Made by a program: the position numbers and the translations under genes. A stretch of DNA of 7,292 bases from DATAAM01 sp036260075 (GTDB lineage Bacteria; Actinomycetota; Acidimicrobiia; Acidimicrobiales; JAHWLA01). Where the stretch lies: contig DATAAM010000091.1 in assembly GCA_036260075.1 (NCBI GenBank), positions 1 through 7,292 of the forward strand. Direction: 5' to 3'. The stretch's first letter is position 1. Every line of letters starts with the position of its first letter. The notes below the pieces were generated by a model that saw only the letters and a list, made by a program, of their open reading frames with translations, ran no database searches and had not been told where the DNA came from. Below are positions 1-4,485 of this stretch, in pieces.

Positions 1-10
1 CTCGGTTCAT
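1..10 (-). CDS. Possible first codons of next gene (secE expected), cut by window edge
   Basis: Only three codons are visible: an ATG at 10-8 followed by Asn and Arg. An in-frame GTG at 19-17 is an alternative start. It lies 40 nt downstream of tRNA-Trp on the same strand. In actinobacteria the gene after tRNA-Trp is usually secE, the small SecYEG translocase subunit, and many SecE proteins begin Met-Asn-Arg. There is no strong Shine-Dalgarno, only a GTGGAA just upstream. The call rests on gene order, not on protein sequence. Confidence 0.3.
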
Positions 11-50
11 CGATTCCACGTGCCACCTCGGGGCGCGGGTTCCCGGCGAG

Positions 51-124
51 CAGGGCAGGAGGGACTCGAACCCCCAACCGCCGGTTTTGGAGACCGGTGC
101 TCTGCCAAATTGAGCTACTGCCCT
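51..124 (-). tRNA. tRNA-Trp (anticodon CCA)
   Basis: Read on the minus strand this folds as a complete cloverleaf of 74 nt. The acceptor stem AGGGCAG pairs with CTGCCCT and is followed by discriminator G73, the usual base for bacterial tRNA-Trp. The anticodon arm is CCGGT / loop CTCCAAA / ACCGG, giving anticodon CCA. The T-arm carries GGTTCGAGTCC. The 3' CCA is not encoded. It follows the sigma/anti-sigma genes and precedes the presumed secE. Confidence 0.97.
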
Positions 125-245
125 AGGGGGTTCCTCCCCGGCGCAGGATAGCACCGGGCGTGATGGGCGCCCCAGGGCGCCTCGCTTTGTGCGCGCTGAC
201 GGCGCCAGAGACCCGGATTAGCGGAGAAAAACGCCGAGGGGGGGG
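125..245 (-). other. Intergenic spacer between anti-sigma gene and tRNA-Trp, with GC hairpin
   Basis: This 121-nt gap holds no credible gene. It contains a perfect 6-bp inverted repeat GGCGCC (166-171) and GGCGCC (176-181) with a 4-nt loop. It could act as a terminator or RNA-processing stem after the anti-sigma gene, but no U-tract follows. The putative tRNA-Trp -10 box lies further left. A T5 run in the minus-strand RNA just after the anti-sigma stop is not preceded by a strong stem. Confidence 0.4.
145..150 (-). promoter_or_regulatory. Putative -10 element of tRNA-Trp (TATCCT)
   Basis: The minus strand reads GGTGCTATCCTGC, an extended -10 form (TGC before TATCCT) ending 20 nt before the mature tRNA-Trp 5' end. 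No convincing -35 hexamer is seen 16-18 nt upstream. The core GCTATCCT recurs upstream of tRNA-Tyr and, with one change, tRNA-Thr, which supports a functional role. Confidence 0.45.
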
Positions 246-611
246 TCAGCCGGCGAGGCGGACCTTGCGGCGGCCCCGGTTGGCGAGGACGATGGCGCCC
301 GCCGCTCCGGCGGCCAGCGTGGCCACGGCGATGCCGCCCGCGTAGGCGGCCCGGCGCCCCGCCAGCATCGAGCGGATGGCGCCCCGCTCCCCTGCCGCCT
401 CCAGGTTGGCCAGGATGCCGGTCAACACCCCCGGCGACGGCTCCAGCACGTCGGTGCGCAGGTGGTGCAGCGCCTTCAGCAGCCTGCGGTACTGCACCAG
501 CTCGGCCTGGCATCGCAGGCAGGAGTCGACGTGGCGCCGGACGGCCGGATCGGCCACCTCGGCGCCGTCGACCACCTGCGACAGGATCTCGGCGACGTCG
601 TCACACCGCAT
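246..611 (-). CDS. Zinc-finger membrane anti-sigma factor (ZAS family), partner of the upstream ECF sigma
   Basis: A 121-aa protein predicted to bind and hold the ECF sigma factor encoded just before it. The N-terminal domain carries the HxxxCxxC anti-sigma signature (His27, Cys31, Cys34). An Ala/Gly-rich hydrophobic stretch at about residues 88-110 is a likely single membrane span. Only about 11 residues follow it, rich in Arg/Lys, so no extracytoplasmic sensor domain exists. The start is the ATG at 611-609, chosen because GGAGG sits 6 nt upstream and because it overlaps the sigma stop by 11 nt (601-611), which implies translational coupling. A longer in-frame reading upstream would only shadow the sigma gene. 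Family assignment is by motif and gene pairing; the signal sensed cannot be told. Confidence 0.82.
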   Translation of the reverse strand: MRCDDVAEILSQVVDGAEVADPAVRRHVDSCLRCQAELVQYRRLLKALHHLRTDVLEPSPGVLTGILANLEAAGERGAIRSMLAGRRAAYAGGIAVATLAAGAAGAIVLANRGRRKVRLAG

Positions 612-1182
612 GTGCGGCCTCCTCTCCCCCCTCCCCCCGAAGGGGGAACAACCGCTCCCGAAGCTTCCGCCGTGCCCGATGGAGGCGGACCTTGGCCGCC
701 CCCTCGGTGATCCCCAGCTCGGCGGCGATGGCCTCGTGGGGCAGGTCGTAGACATCCCGCAGCACGACCACGGCCCGCATGTCGGGCGGGAGCTGCGACA
801 GTGCCTCTGTCAGCCGCCGGCGTTCGTCGGCCAGGTCGGCCCGCTGCGACGGGTCGACCTCGGGGCGCTCGTCGGCGATGGGGGTGGTCTCGTCGAGCTC
901 CTCGTGGCGGGCCCGGTTGCGCTTGCCCAGGTACGTGGCGGCGCAGTTGACGGTGATCCGGTAGAGCCACGTGGAGAACGCGGCGTCGCCCCGGAAGCGC
1001 CGAATGCCCCTGTAGGCCCGGAGATAGGCCTCCTGCACCACGTCCCTCGCGTCCTCCTCGTTGCCCGTCAGCCGATAGGCCAAGGTGTAGGCCTCGGCGT
1101 ACGTGGCCCGCACCAGCTCGTCGAAGGCCGATCGGTCACCGGTCCTTGCGGCGGCGAGCAGCTCGGCCTGCTCGGCTGTCAT
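601..1182 (-). CDS. RNA polymerase ECF-subfamily sigma-70 factor
   Basis: A 193-aa sigma factor with the two-domain ECF layout. Region 2 spans about residues 17-85, with the DARDVVQEAYLRAYR helix (44-58) for core binding and the FSTWLYRITVN segment (69-79) for -10 recognition. A short acidic linker follows, then region 4 at about 120-175, with LPPDMRAVVVLRDVYDL and the helix-turn-helix GITEGAAKVRLHRARRKL for -35 contact. There is no region 1, 3 or SnoaL extension. The last 13 residues are a Gly/Glu-rich tail whose codons also carry the ribosome site of the anti-sigma gene. It lies 51 nt after rpmG and may be read through from the tRNA-Thr promoter. The start is the ATG at 1182; a GAGGG 12 nt upstream is a distant ribosome site within a 5-bp hairpin (1184-1199). 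Regulon and ECF subgroup cannot be assigned by eye. Confidence 0.93.
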   Translation of the reverse strand: MTAEQAELLAAARTGDRSAFDELVRATYAEAYTLAYRLTGNEEDARDVVQEAYLRAYRGIRRFRGDAAFSTWLYRITVNCAATYLGKRNRARHEELDETTPIADERPEVDPSQRADLADERRRLTEALSQLPPDMRAVVVLRDVYDLPHEAIAAELGITEGAAKVRLHRARRKLRERLFPLRGEGGEEAAHAV

Positions 1183-1183
1183 C

Positions 1184-1199
1184 GAGGGCTCAGACCCTC
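1184..1199 (-). promoter_or_regulatory. Small hairpin covering the sigma-factor ribosome site
   Basis: On the minus strand GAGGG (1199-1195) pairs with CCCTC (1188-1184) around a 6-nt loop, ending immediately before the sigma ATG. GAGGG is the only Shine-Dalgarno-like run nearby, so pairing would hide it. The stem is only 5 bp, so an effect on translation is speculative. Confidence 0.25.
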
Positions 1200-1233
1200 A
1201 CGGGGGGACGGAGGTTACGGAGCGTGGCCGTGG

Positions 1234-1398
1234 CTACCGGGTCTCCTTGTGGAGGGTGTGGGTGCGGTCCCACCGGCAGTACTTCCGCATCTCGATGCGC
1301 TCGCGGTCGTTCTGCTTGTTCTTGGTGGTGATGTAGTTGCGCCGCTTGCACTGCTCGCAGGCGAGCGTGACCTTGACCCTCTTCTCGTTCTTGGCCAT
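1234..1398 (-). CDS. rpmG: 50S ribosomal protein L33
   Basis: A 54-aa L33 of the large ribosomal subunit, full length for bacteria. The family pattern is clear: MAKNEKRVKVTLAC, then RNYITTKNKQND, then RKYC and the HTLHKETR tail. It is close to the zinc-ribbon (C+) form, with Cys14, Cys17 and Cys41, but the expected fourth cysteine three residues after Cys41 is Asp44 (Cys-Arg-Trp-Asp). The DNA there reads TGC CGG TGG GAC. The start is the ATG at 1398-1396, with a weak GGGA upstream. It sits 116 nt after tRNA-Met and before the sigma gene, in the tRNA-Thr/tRNA-Met/rpmG order common in actinobacteria, so it is probably co-transcribed with those tRNAs and released by processing. Confidence 0.96.
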   Translation of the reverse strand: MAKNEKRVKVTLACEQCKRRNYITTKNKQNDRERIEMRKYCRWDRTHTLHKETR

Positions 1399-1514
1399 GC
1401 GATTTCCCTTCGCTCGCACGCAGCGCGTGCGACGCGAGTCTGGTCGAGCCCGGCTCGACCGGCAAAGCCGGATCGAGGCCAGGCGCTCCTGTTCGTCACT
1501 CCTCGCCGGTTCGG
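1399..1514 (-). other. Structured spacer between tRNA-Met and rpmG (three hairpins)
   Basis: The 116-nt gap has no gene but holds three perfect stems. In transcript order they are CCGGC/GCCGG with a 3-nt loop (1459-1471), GGTCGAG/CTCGACC with a 5-nt loop (1442-1460), and TCGCACGC/GCGTGCGA with a 3-nt loop (1414-1432). The last stem ends about 15 nt before the rpmG start codon. The first two overlap by 2 nt. They could protect the rpmG mRNA after the tRNA is cut out, or act on rpmG translation. No downstream U-run marks a classical terminator. Confidence 0.5.
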
Positions 1515-1588
1515 TAGCGGCGGTCGGACTCGAACCGACGACCACACGATTATGAGCCGTGTGCTCTGACCATCTGAGCTACGCCGCC
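1515..1588 (-). tRNA. tRNA-Met (anticodon CAU, probably elongator)
   Basis: A complete 74-nt cloverleaf on the minus strand. The acceptor stem GGCGGCG pairs with CGCCGCT (G1-U72 wobble), with discriminator A73. The anticodon stem CACGG/TCGTG encloses loop CTCATAA, giving anticodon CAT. The T-arm is GTCGG / TTCGAGT / CCGAC. CAU could in principle be a lysidine-modified tRNA-Ile2 or the initiator. The initiator is unlikely because its three G-C pairs in the anticodon stem are absent. Position between tRNA-Thr and rpmG favours elongator Met. Only 4 nt separate it from tRNA-Thr, so the two are one transcript. Confidence 0.92.
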
Positions 1589-1592
1589 CGGG

Positions 1593-1665
1593 AGCCCTCT
1601 GTGGGAATCGAACCCACGACACCAGCCTTACCATGGCTGTGCTCTGCCGACTGAGCTAAGAGGGC
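1593..1665 (-). tRNA. tRNA-Thr (anticodon GGU)
   Basis: A complete 73-nt cloverleaf on the minus strand. The acceptor stem GCCCTCT pairs with AGAGGGC, with discriminator T73. The anticodon stem CAGCC/GGCTG encloses loop ATGGTAA, giving anticodon GGT. The T-loop is TTCGATT. It is the first gene of the tRNA-Thr, tRNA-Met, rpmG series and is preceded by a good -10 candidate. Confidence 0.97.
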
Positions 1666-1680
1666 GATCGCGCGGGGTCG

Positions 1681-1686
1681 ATGATA
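1681..1686 (-). promoter_or_regulatory. Putative -10 element of tRNA-Thr/tRNA-Met/rpmG (TATCAT)
   Basis: The minus strand reads GACCGCTATCATCGACC, with the hexamer ending 15 nt before the mature tRNA-Thr 5' end. That leaves room for a start site and a short leader. It matches GCTATCCT upstream of tRNA-Trp and tRNA-Tyr at seven of eight bases. No clear -35 is visible; that region lies inside the start of the divergent acetyltransferase gene. Confidence 0.45.
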
Positions 1687-1696
1687 GCGGTCCCAC

Positions 1697-1702
1697 TAGG
1701 GT
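1697..1702 (+). promoter_or_regulatory. Putative -10 element for leaderless acetyltransferase mRNA (TAGGGT)
   Basis: TAGGGT fits the actinobacterial TANNNT -10 pattern and ends 7 nt before the ATG at 1710. That places the transcription start at or next to the A of ATG. No Shine-Dalgarno is well spaced. Leaderless transcripts are common in actinobacteria. It shares a 44-bp spacer with the divergent tRNA-Thr promoter. Confidence 0.4.
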
Positions 1703-1709
1703 CGCTGCG

Positions 1710-2198
1710 ATGGAGGTGCGGCCGGCCCGGATGGAGGACGCCGAGGCCATCCGGACGATCTACAACCGGGAGGTCGTGGGCTCGACGGTCACGTTCGACC
1801 TCGTGCCCCGCACCCTCGAGGAGCAGCACGCCTGGCTGGCGGAGCACGCGGGCGCCCACCCGGCCGTGGTGGCGGTCGACGACGACGGGCAGGTCGTGGG
1901 CTTCGGATCGCTGTCGCCGTACCGCTCCCGCCCCGCGTACGCCACGTCCGTGGAGGACTCCGTGTATGTGGACGAGGCGGCGCGGGGGCGGGGCGTGGGC
2001 CGGCTGCTGCTGGGCGAGCTCGTCCGAGTGGCCGGGGTGCACGGGTTCCACGTGGTCATGGCCCGCATCGTGGGCGGCCACGACGCCTCGATCGCGCTGC
2101 ACAAGGCCTGCGGCTTCGAGGTCGTCGGCGTGGAGAAGGAGATCGGCCGCAAGTTCGGGCGCTGGCTCGACGTGGTGCTGATGCAGCGCCTGCTCTGA
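1710..2198 (+). CDS. GNAT N-acetyltransferase, phosphinothricin/methionine-sulfoximine type
   Basis: A 162-aa single-domain GNAT enzyme transferring acetyl from acetyl-CoA to an amine. It begins VRPARMEDAEAIRTIYNREV, as phosphinothricin/methionine-sulfoximine acetyltransferases (Pat/Bar/YncA-like) do. It carries VEDSVYVDEAARGRGVG at 81-97, with the acetyl-CoA pyrophosphate loop RGRGVG (92-97). The motif before the C-terminal helix is GGHDASIALHKACGF, in which the usual Asn of the family is Asp125. Length is normal for the family. The likely substrates are toxic amino-acid analogues such as methionine sulfoximine or sulfone, but the true substrate cannot be read from sequence. The ATG at 1710 is preferred over the internal Met8 because family members start at the VRPA strand. 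It is convergent with ogt, 31 nt apart. Confidence 0.88.
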   Translation: MEVRPARMEDAEAIRTIYNREVVGSTVTFDLVPRTLEEQHAWLAEHAGAHPAVVAVDDDGQVVGFGSLSPYRSRPAYATSVEDSVYVDEAARGRGVGRLLLGELVRVAGVHGFHVVMARIVGGHDASIALHKACGFEVVGVEKEIGRKFGRWLDVVLMQRLL

Positions 2199-2229
2199 CG
2201 CCGTCCTCGGGTGGCGCCGTGGCGGCGAC

Positions 2230-2718
2230 CTACGGGCCGGGACGTCGCCGTTCGAGGTCGAGCAGGATTCGCTTGCGGTCGAGGCCGCCGGCGTAGCCGG
2301 TGAGCGTGCCGCCGGAACCGATGACGCGGTGGCAGGGGACGATGATCGCCACCGGGTTGCGGCCGTTCGCCATCCCCACCGCCCGGCACGCCGTGGGCTG
2401 TCCGATGGCGGCGGCGACGTCGCCGTAGGAGGCCGTGGCCCCGTAGGGGATGTCGAGCAGCGCCGACCACACCCGCTTCTGGAACGGCGTGCCCAGCAGG
2501 TCGATCTCCACGTCGAAGTCGGTGAGCTCGCCCGCGAAGTAGGCGTCGAGCTGGTCCACCACCTTGGGGAAGATGCCGTCGTCGCGCACCCAGTCGGCCC
2601 GCCCACGGGGCGAGTGCGTCTGGTCCTCCATGCACAGGTTGGTGAGCACCTCGTCGCGTCCCGCCAGCGTGAGCGGTCCGACGGGGCTGGGGATCGTGCG
2701 ACAACGGGTGACGGTCAC
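2230..2718 (-). CDS. ogt: Methylated-DNA--protein-cysteine S-methyltransferase (O6-alkylguanine repair)
   Basis: A 162-aa suicide repair protein that moves the alkyl group from O6-alkylguanine (and O4-alkylthymine) in DNA to its own cysteine. The N-terminal half (about 1-72) is the ribonuclease-like domain. The C-terminal half has PFQKRVWSALLDIPYG (78-93), the helix-turn-helix with RAVGMANGRNP (112-122, including the arginine finger Arg112), and the active site PCHRVIG (128-134) with acceptor Cys129. It ends with GYAGGLDRKRILLDLE. The start is GTG at 2718: AGGAG lies 5 nt upstream and the codon overlaps the stop of ada-alkA as GTGA, so the two are translationally coupled. Pairing with an Ada-AlkA fusion matches the mycobacterial alkA-ogt operon. 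All key residues are present. Confidence 0.95.
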   Translation of the reverse strand: MTVTRCRTIPSPVGPLTLAGRDEVLTNLCMEDQTHSPRGRADWVRDDGIFPKVVDQLDAYFAGELTDFDVEIDLLGTPFQKRVWSALLDIPYGATASYGDVAAAIGQPTACRAVGMANGRNPVAIIVPCHRVIGSGGTLTGYAGGLDRKRILLDLERRRPGP

Positions 2719-4169
2719 GGTCGCTCCTTCGGTGGCCAGTGGTTGATCGGATGGTCGTGCAGCGACCACAGGTACTGCGTGGCGTAGGCCCGCCACGGGC
2801 GCCAGCGGTCGGCCACGGTCGTCACGTCGAGGCCCAGGTCGTGGGCCGCCCGACGGAGGCCGCCGTCGCCGAGCGGGAAGGCGTCGGGGTCGCCCAGCGC
2901 CCGCATGGCGATCGTCTCGACCGTCCAGGGCCCGATGCCGGGCACGGCGCCGAGGCGGCGGCGGGCCTCGTGCCAGTCGGCTCCGGGGTCGAGCTCGACG
3001 CTGCCGTCGGCCAGCGCGGCGGCGAGGGTGACGAGAGTGCGACGACGGGCTGCGGGCACGCGCAGCTCGGACGGGTCGAGCTCCGTCAGCTCCTCGGGCG
3101 TCGGGAACACGTGCGTGAGGCTGCCCGCGGGGTCGACGACCGGGGCGCCGTGCCGAGCGACGAGGCGGGCGGCGTGCACCCGGGCCGCCGCGATCGACAC
3201 CTGCTGCCCCAGCACGGCGCGCACGGCGAACTCGGCCTCGTCCACCGTGCGCGGCACCCGCCGGCCCGGCGCCTTGTGCACGGCGGGCGCCAGCCAGGGG
3301 TCGGCGGCCAGCAGCTCGTCGACTGCCTCGGGGTCGGCGTCGAGGTCGAGCAGGCGGCGGCAGCGGGCGATCGCCGTCGGCACGTCGCGCAGGTCGTCGA
3401 GCGCCAGTCGGCATTCCACGTGGTCGGGGCGGGGGGCGAGGGCGACGACTCCGACGCCGTTGGGGAGGCGCAGCGTGCGCCGGTACCAGCCGTCGCGGTA
3501 CTCCTCGCACCCGGGCACCGCAGTGGCGGCGAGATGCCCGAAGAGGTTGTCGGGGTAGAAGGGGCGACGGAACGGCAGACGCAGCGACAGCGTCCCCGGC
3601 GCGTGGGGATGGGCCCGGGCGCGCAGCTCGGTGGGGGTGAGCGCGAAGACCAGTCGGACGGTGTCGTTGAACTGGCGGATGCTGGCGAAGCCCGCGGCAA
3701 AGGCGACTTGGGCGAACGGCAACGCCGTCGTCTCGATCAGGATGCGGGCCGTCTGCGCTCGTTGCGCCCGGGCGAGCGCCAGTGGGCCGGCGCCGACCTC
3801 GGCCAGCAGGTGCCGTTCCACCTGGCGGGTGCTGTAGCCCAGTCGCCGCGCCAGCCCGGGGACGCCCTCGCGATCGACCACGCCGTCGGCGATGAGCCGC
3901 ATGGCGCGGGCCACGACGTCGGCGCGCACGTTCCACTCCGGCGAGCCGGGGGTGGCGTCGGGCCGGCAGCGCTTGCAGGCGCGGAAGCCCGCGTGCTGGG
4001 CAGCCGCCGCCGTGGGATAGAAGCGCATGTTCTTGGCGTGCGGCGGTCGCACGGGGCAGCTCGGCCGGCAGTAGATCCCGGTGCTGAGGACGGCGGTGAC
4101 GAACCACCCGTCGAAGCGGGCGTCCTTCGACTTCACCGCTCGGTAGCACCGCTCGAAGTCCTCGTGCAC
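2715..4169 (-). CDS. Ada-AlkA fusion: methylphosphotriester-sensing AraC regulator with 3-methyladenine glycosylase
   Basis: A 484-aa multidomain alkylation-response protein. Residues about 4-75 are the Ada zinc domain with ligands Cys34, Cys38, Cys65 and Cys68 (GIYCRPSC and FRACKRC); Cys34 aligns with the E. coli Ada cysteine that accepts methyl from phosphotriesters. Residues about 80-185 are an AraC-type DNA-binding domain with two helix-turn-helices. Residues about 190-300 are the AlkA N-terminal fold, and about 310-475 the HhH-GPD glycosylase: VLGQQVSIAAAR, hairpin VPGIGPWTVETIAMRAL (409-425), and Asp435 aligning with catalytic Asp238 of E. coli AlkA. It should sense methylation, activate this operon and excise N3/N7-alkylpurines. 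The chosen start is GTG at 4169, just before the Ada domain; no good ribosome site is seen and the frame stays open upstream, so the start is uncertain. It overlaps ogt by 4 nt. Confidence 0.93.
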   Translation of the reverse strand: MHEDFERCYRAVKSKDARFDGWFVTAVLSTGIYCRPSCPVRPPHAKNMRFYPTAAAAQHAGFRACKRCRPDATPGSPEWNVRADVVARAMRLIADGVVDREGVPGLARRLGYSTRQVERHLLAEVGAGPLALARAQRAQTARILIETTALPFAQVAFAAGFASIRQFNDTVRLVFALTPTELRARAHPHAPGTLSLRLPFRRPFYPDNLFGHLAATAVPGCEEYRDGWYRRTLRLPNGVGVVALAPRPDHVECRLALDDLRDVPTAIARCRRLLDLDADPEAVDELLAADPWLAPAVHKAPGRRVPRTVDEAEFAVRAVLGQQVSIAAARVHAARLVARHGAPVVDPAGSLTHVFPTPEELTELDPSELRVPAARRRTLVTLAAALADGSVELDPGADWHEARRRLGAVPGIGPWTVETIAMRALGDPDAFPLGDGGLRRAAHDLGLDVTTVADRWRPWRAYATQYLWSLHDHPINHWPPKERP

Positions 4170-4292
4170 CCCGACAGCGTGACACCGCCGAGCCTGTTCG
4201 TCTGGCGGGAATGCGACATCGAGGCAGTCAGGCCGTGCGGGGTCTCCGCCACGGGCCCGACGAGCCGTAGGGTTGAGCCGCGAGAGCCGGGG

Positions 4293-4311
4293 CGTCGTGA
4301 CGATCACGACG
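4293..4311. promoter_or_regulatory. Perfect interrupted palindrome upstream of ada-alkA
   Basis: CGTCGTGA-CGA-TCACGACG has two perfect 8-bp arms with a 3-bp spacer, centred about 133 bp upstream of the ada-alkA GTG and about 75 bp from the 3' end of tRNA-Tyr. It could be a dimeric regulator operator or an RNA hairpin. It does not resemble the non-palindromic Ada box. Confidence 0.35.
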
Positions 4312-4359
4312 ACCGACGAGGTCCGAGAGGCAGTGGAGCTCCTCGCGATCGACGGCTGA
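4297..4359 (+). CDS. Possible 20-aa small ORF
   Basis: A GTG-started frame of 20 codons beginning VTITTTDEVREAVELL and ending TGA. Eighteen of 20 codons end in G or C, and the peptide is predicted to be helical and acidic, like a protein fragment. A TANNNT box lies 23 nt upstream; the ribosome site is poor. The first codons lie in the palindrome arm. It may be a gene remnant or a chance frame; no family is recognised. Confidence 0.18.
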   Translation: MTITTTDEVREAVELLAIDG

Positions 4360-4375
4360 CCCGTGGTGCAGCTCG

Positions 4376-4457
<82 letters not shown>

Positions 4458-4469
4458 TTGGGGTTGGTC

Positions 4470-4475
4470 AGGATA
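4470..4475 (-). promoter_or_regulatory. Putative -10 element of tRNA-Tyr (TATCCT)
   Basis: The minus strand reads GACGCTATCCTGACC, with the hexamer ending 12 nt before the mature tRNA-Tyr 5' end. The octamer GCTATCCT is identical to that upstream of tRNA-Trp. It overlaps, on the opposite strand, the box proposed for yajQ. No clear -35 is seen; the spacer would run into the yajQ coding start. Confidence 0.45.
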
Positions 4476-4479
4476 GCGT
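4474..4479 (+). promoter_or_regulatory. Putative -10 element for leaderless yajQ mRNA (TAGCGT)
   Basis: TAGCGT fits TANNNT and ends 6 nt before the ATG at 4486, as expected for a leaderless transcript. An AAGG lies only 1 nt from the ATG, too close for a ribosome site. The box shares two bases with the tRNA-Tyr -10 on the other strand. Confidence 0.4.
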
Positions 4480-4485
4480 CAAGGC

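Larger units (their letters stand above)
4170..4375. other. Intergenic region between tRNA-Tyr and ada-alkA
   Basis: This 206-bp gap presumably holds the ada-alkA promoter on the minus strand, but no convincing -35/-10 pair or E. coli-type Ada box is visible. What stands out is a perfect 19-bp interrupted palindrome (4293-4311) and, on the plus strand, a 20-codon open frame (4297-4359) preceded by a TAGGGT box (4268-4273). No RNA gene is recognised in it. Confidence 0.5.

Noticed and set aside
1183..1233. ECF autoregulatory promoter before the sigma gene
   Set aside because: A TAACC is present, but no -10 motif of the CGT type lies at the 16-17 nt spacing expected for ECF promoters.
376..1569. 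Plus-strand open frame of 397 codons
   Set aside because: It is antisense to the anti-sigma, sigma and rpmG genes and crosses tRNA-Met; there are no recognisable motifs.
1515..1588. The CAU tRNA as initiator tRNA or tRNA-Ile2
   Set aside because: The initiator G-C triplet in the anticodon stem is absent. The gene order with tRNA-Thr and rpmG fits elongator Met. Ile2 cannot be fully excluded without a TilS-identity check.
2199..2229. CGCCG/CGGCG hairpin (2215-2227) as a bidirectional terminator between the acetyltransferase and ogt
   Set aside because: The position is right, but the stem is only 5 bp and there is no T-run on either strand; such stems are common by chance at this GC content.
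2719..4185. Long minus-strand extension in frame with ogt
   Set aside because: It is an out-of-frame reading of ada-alkA. The methyltransferase domain starts at the GTG at 2718, which has a good ribosome site.
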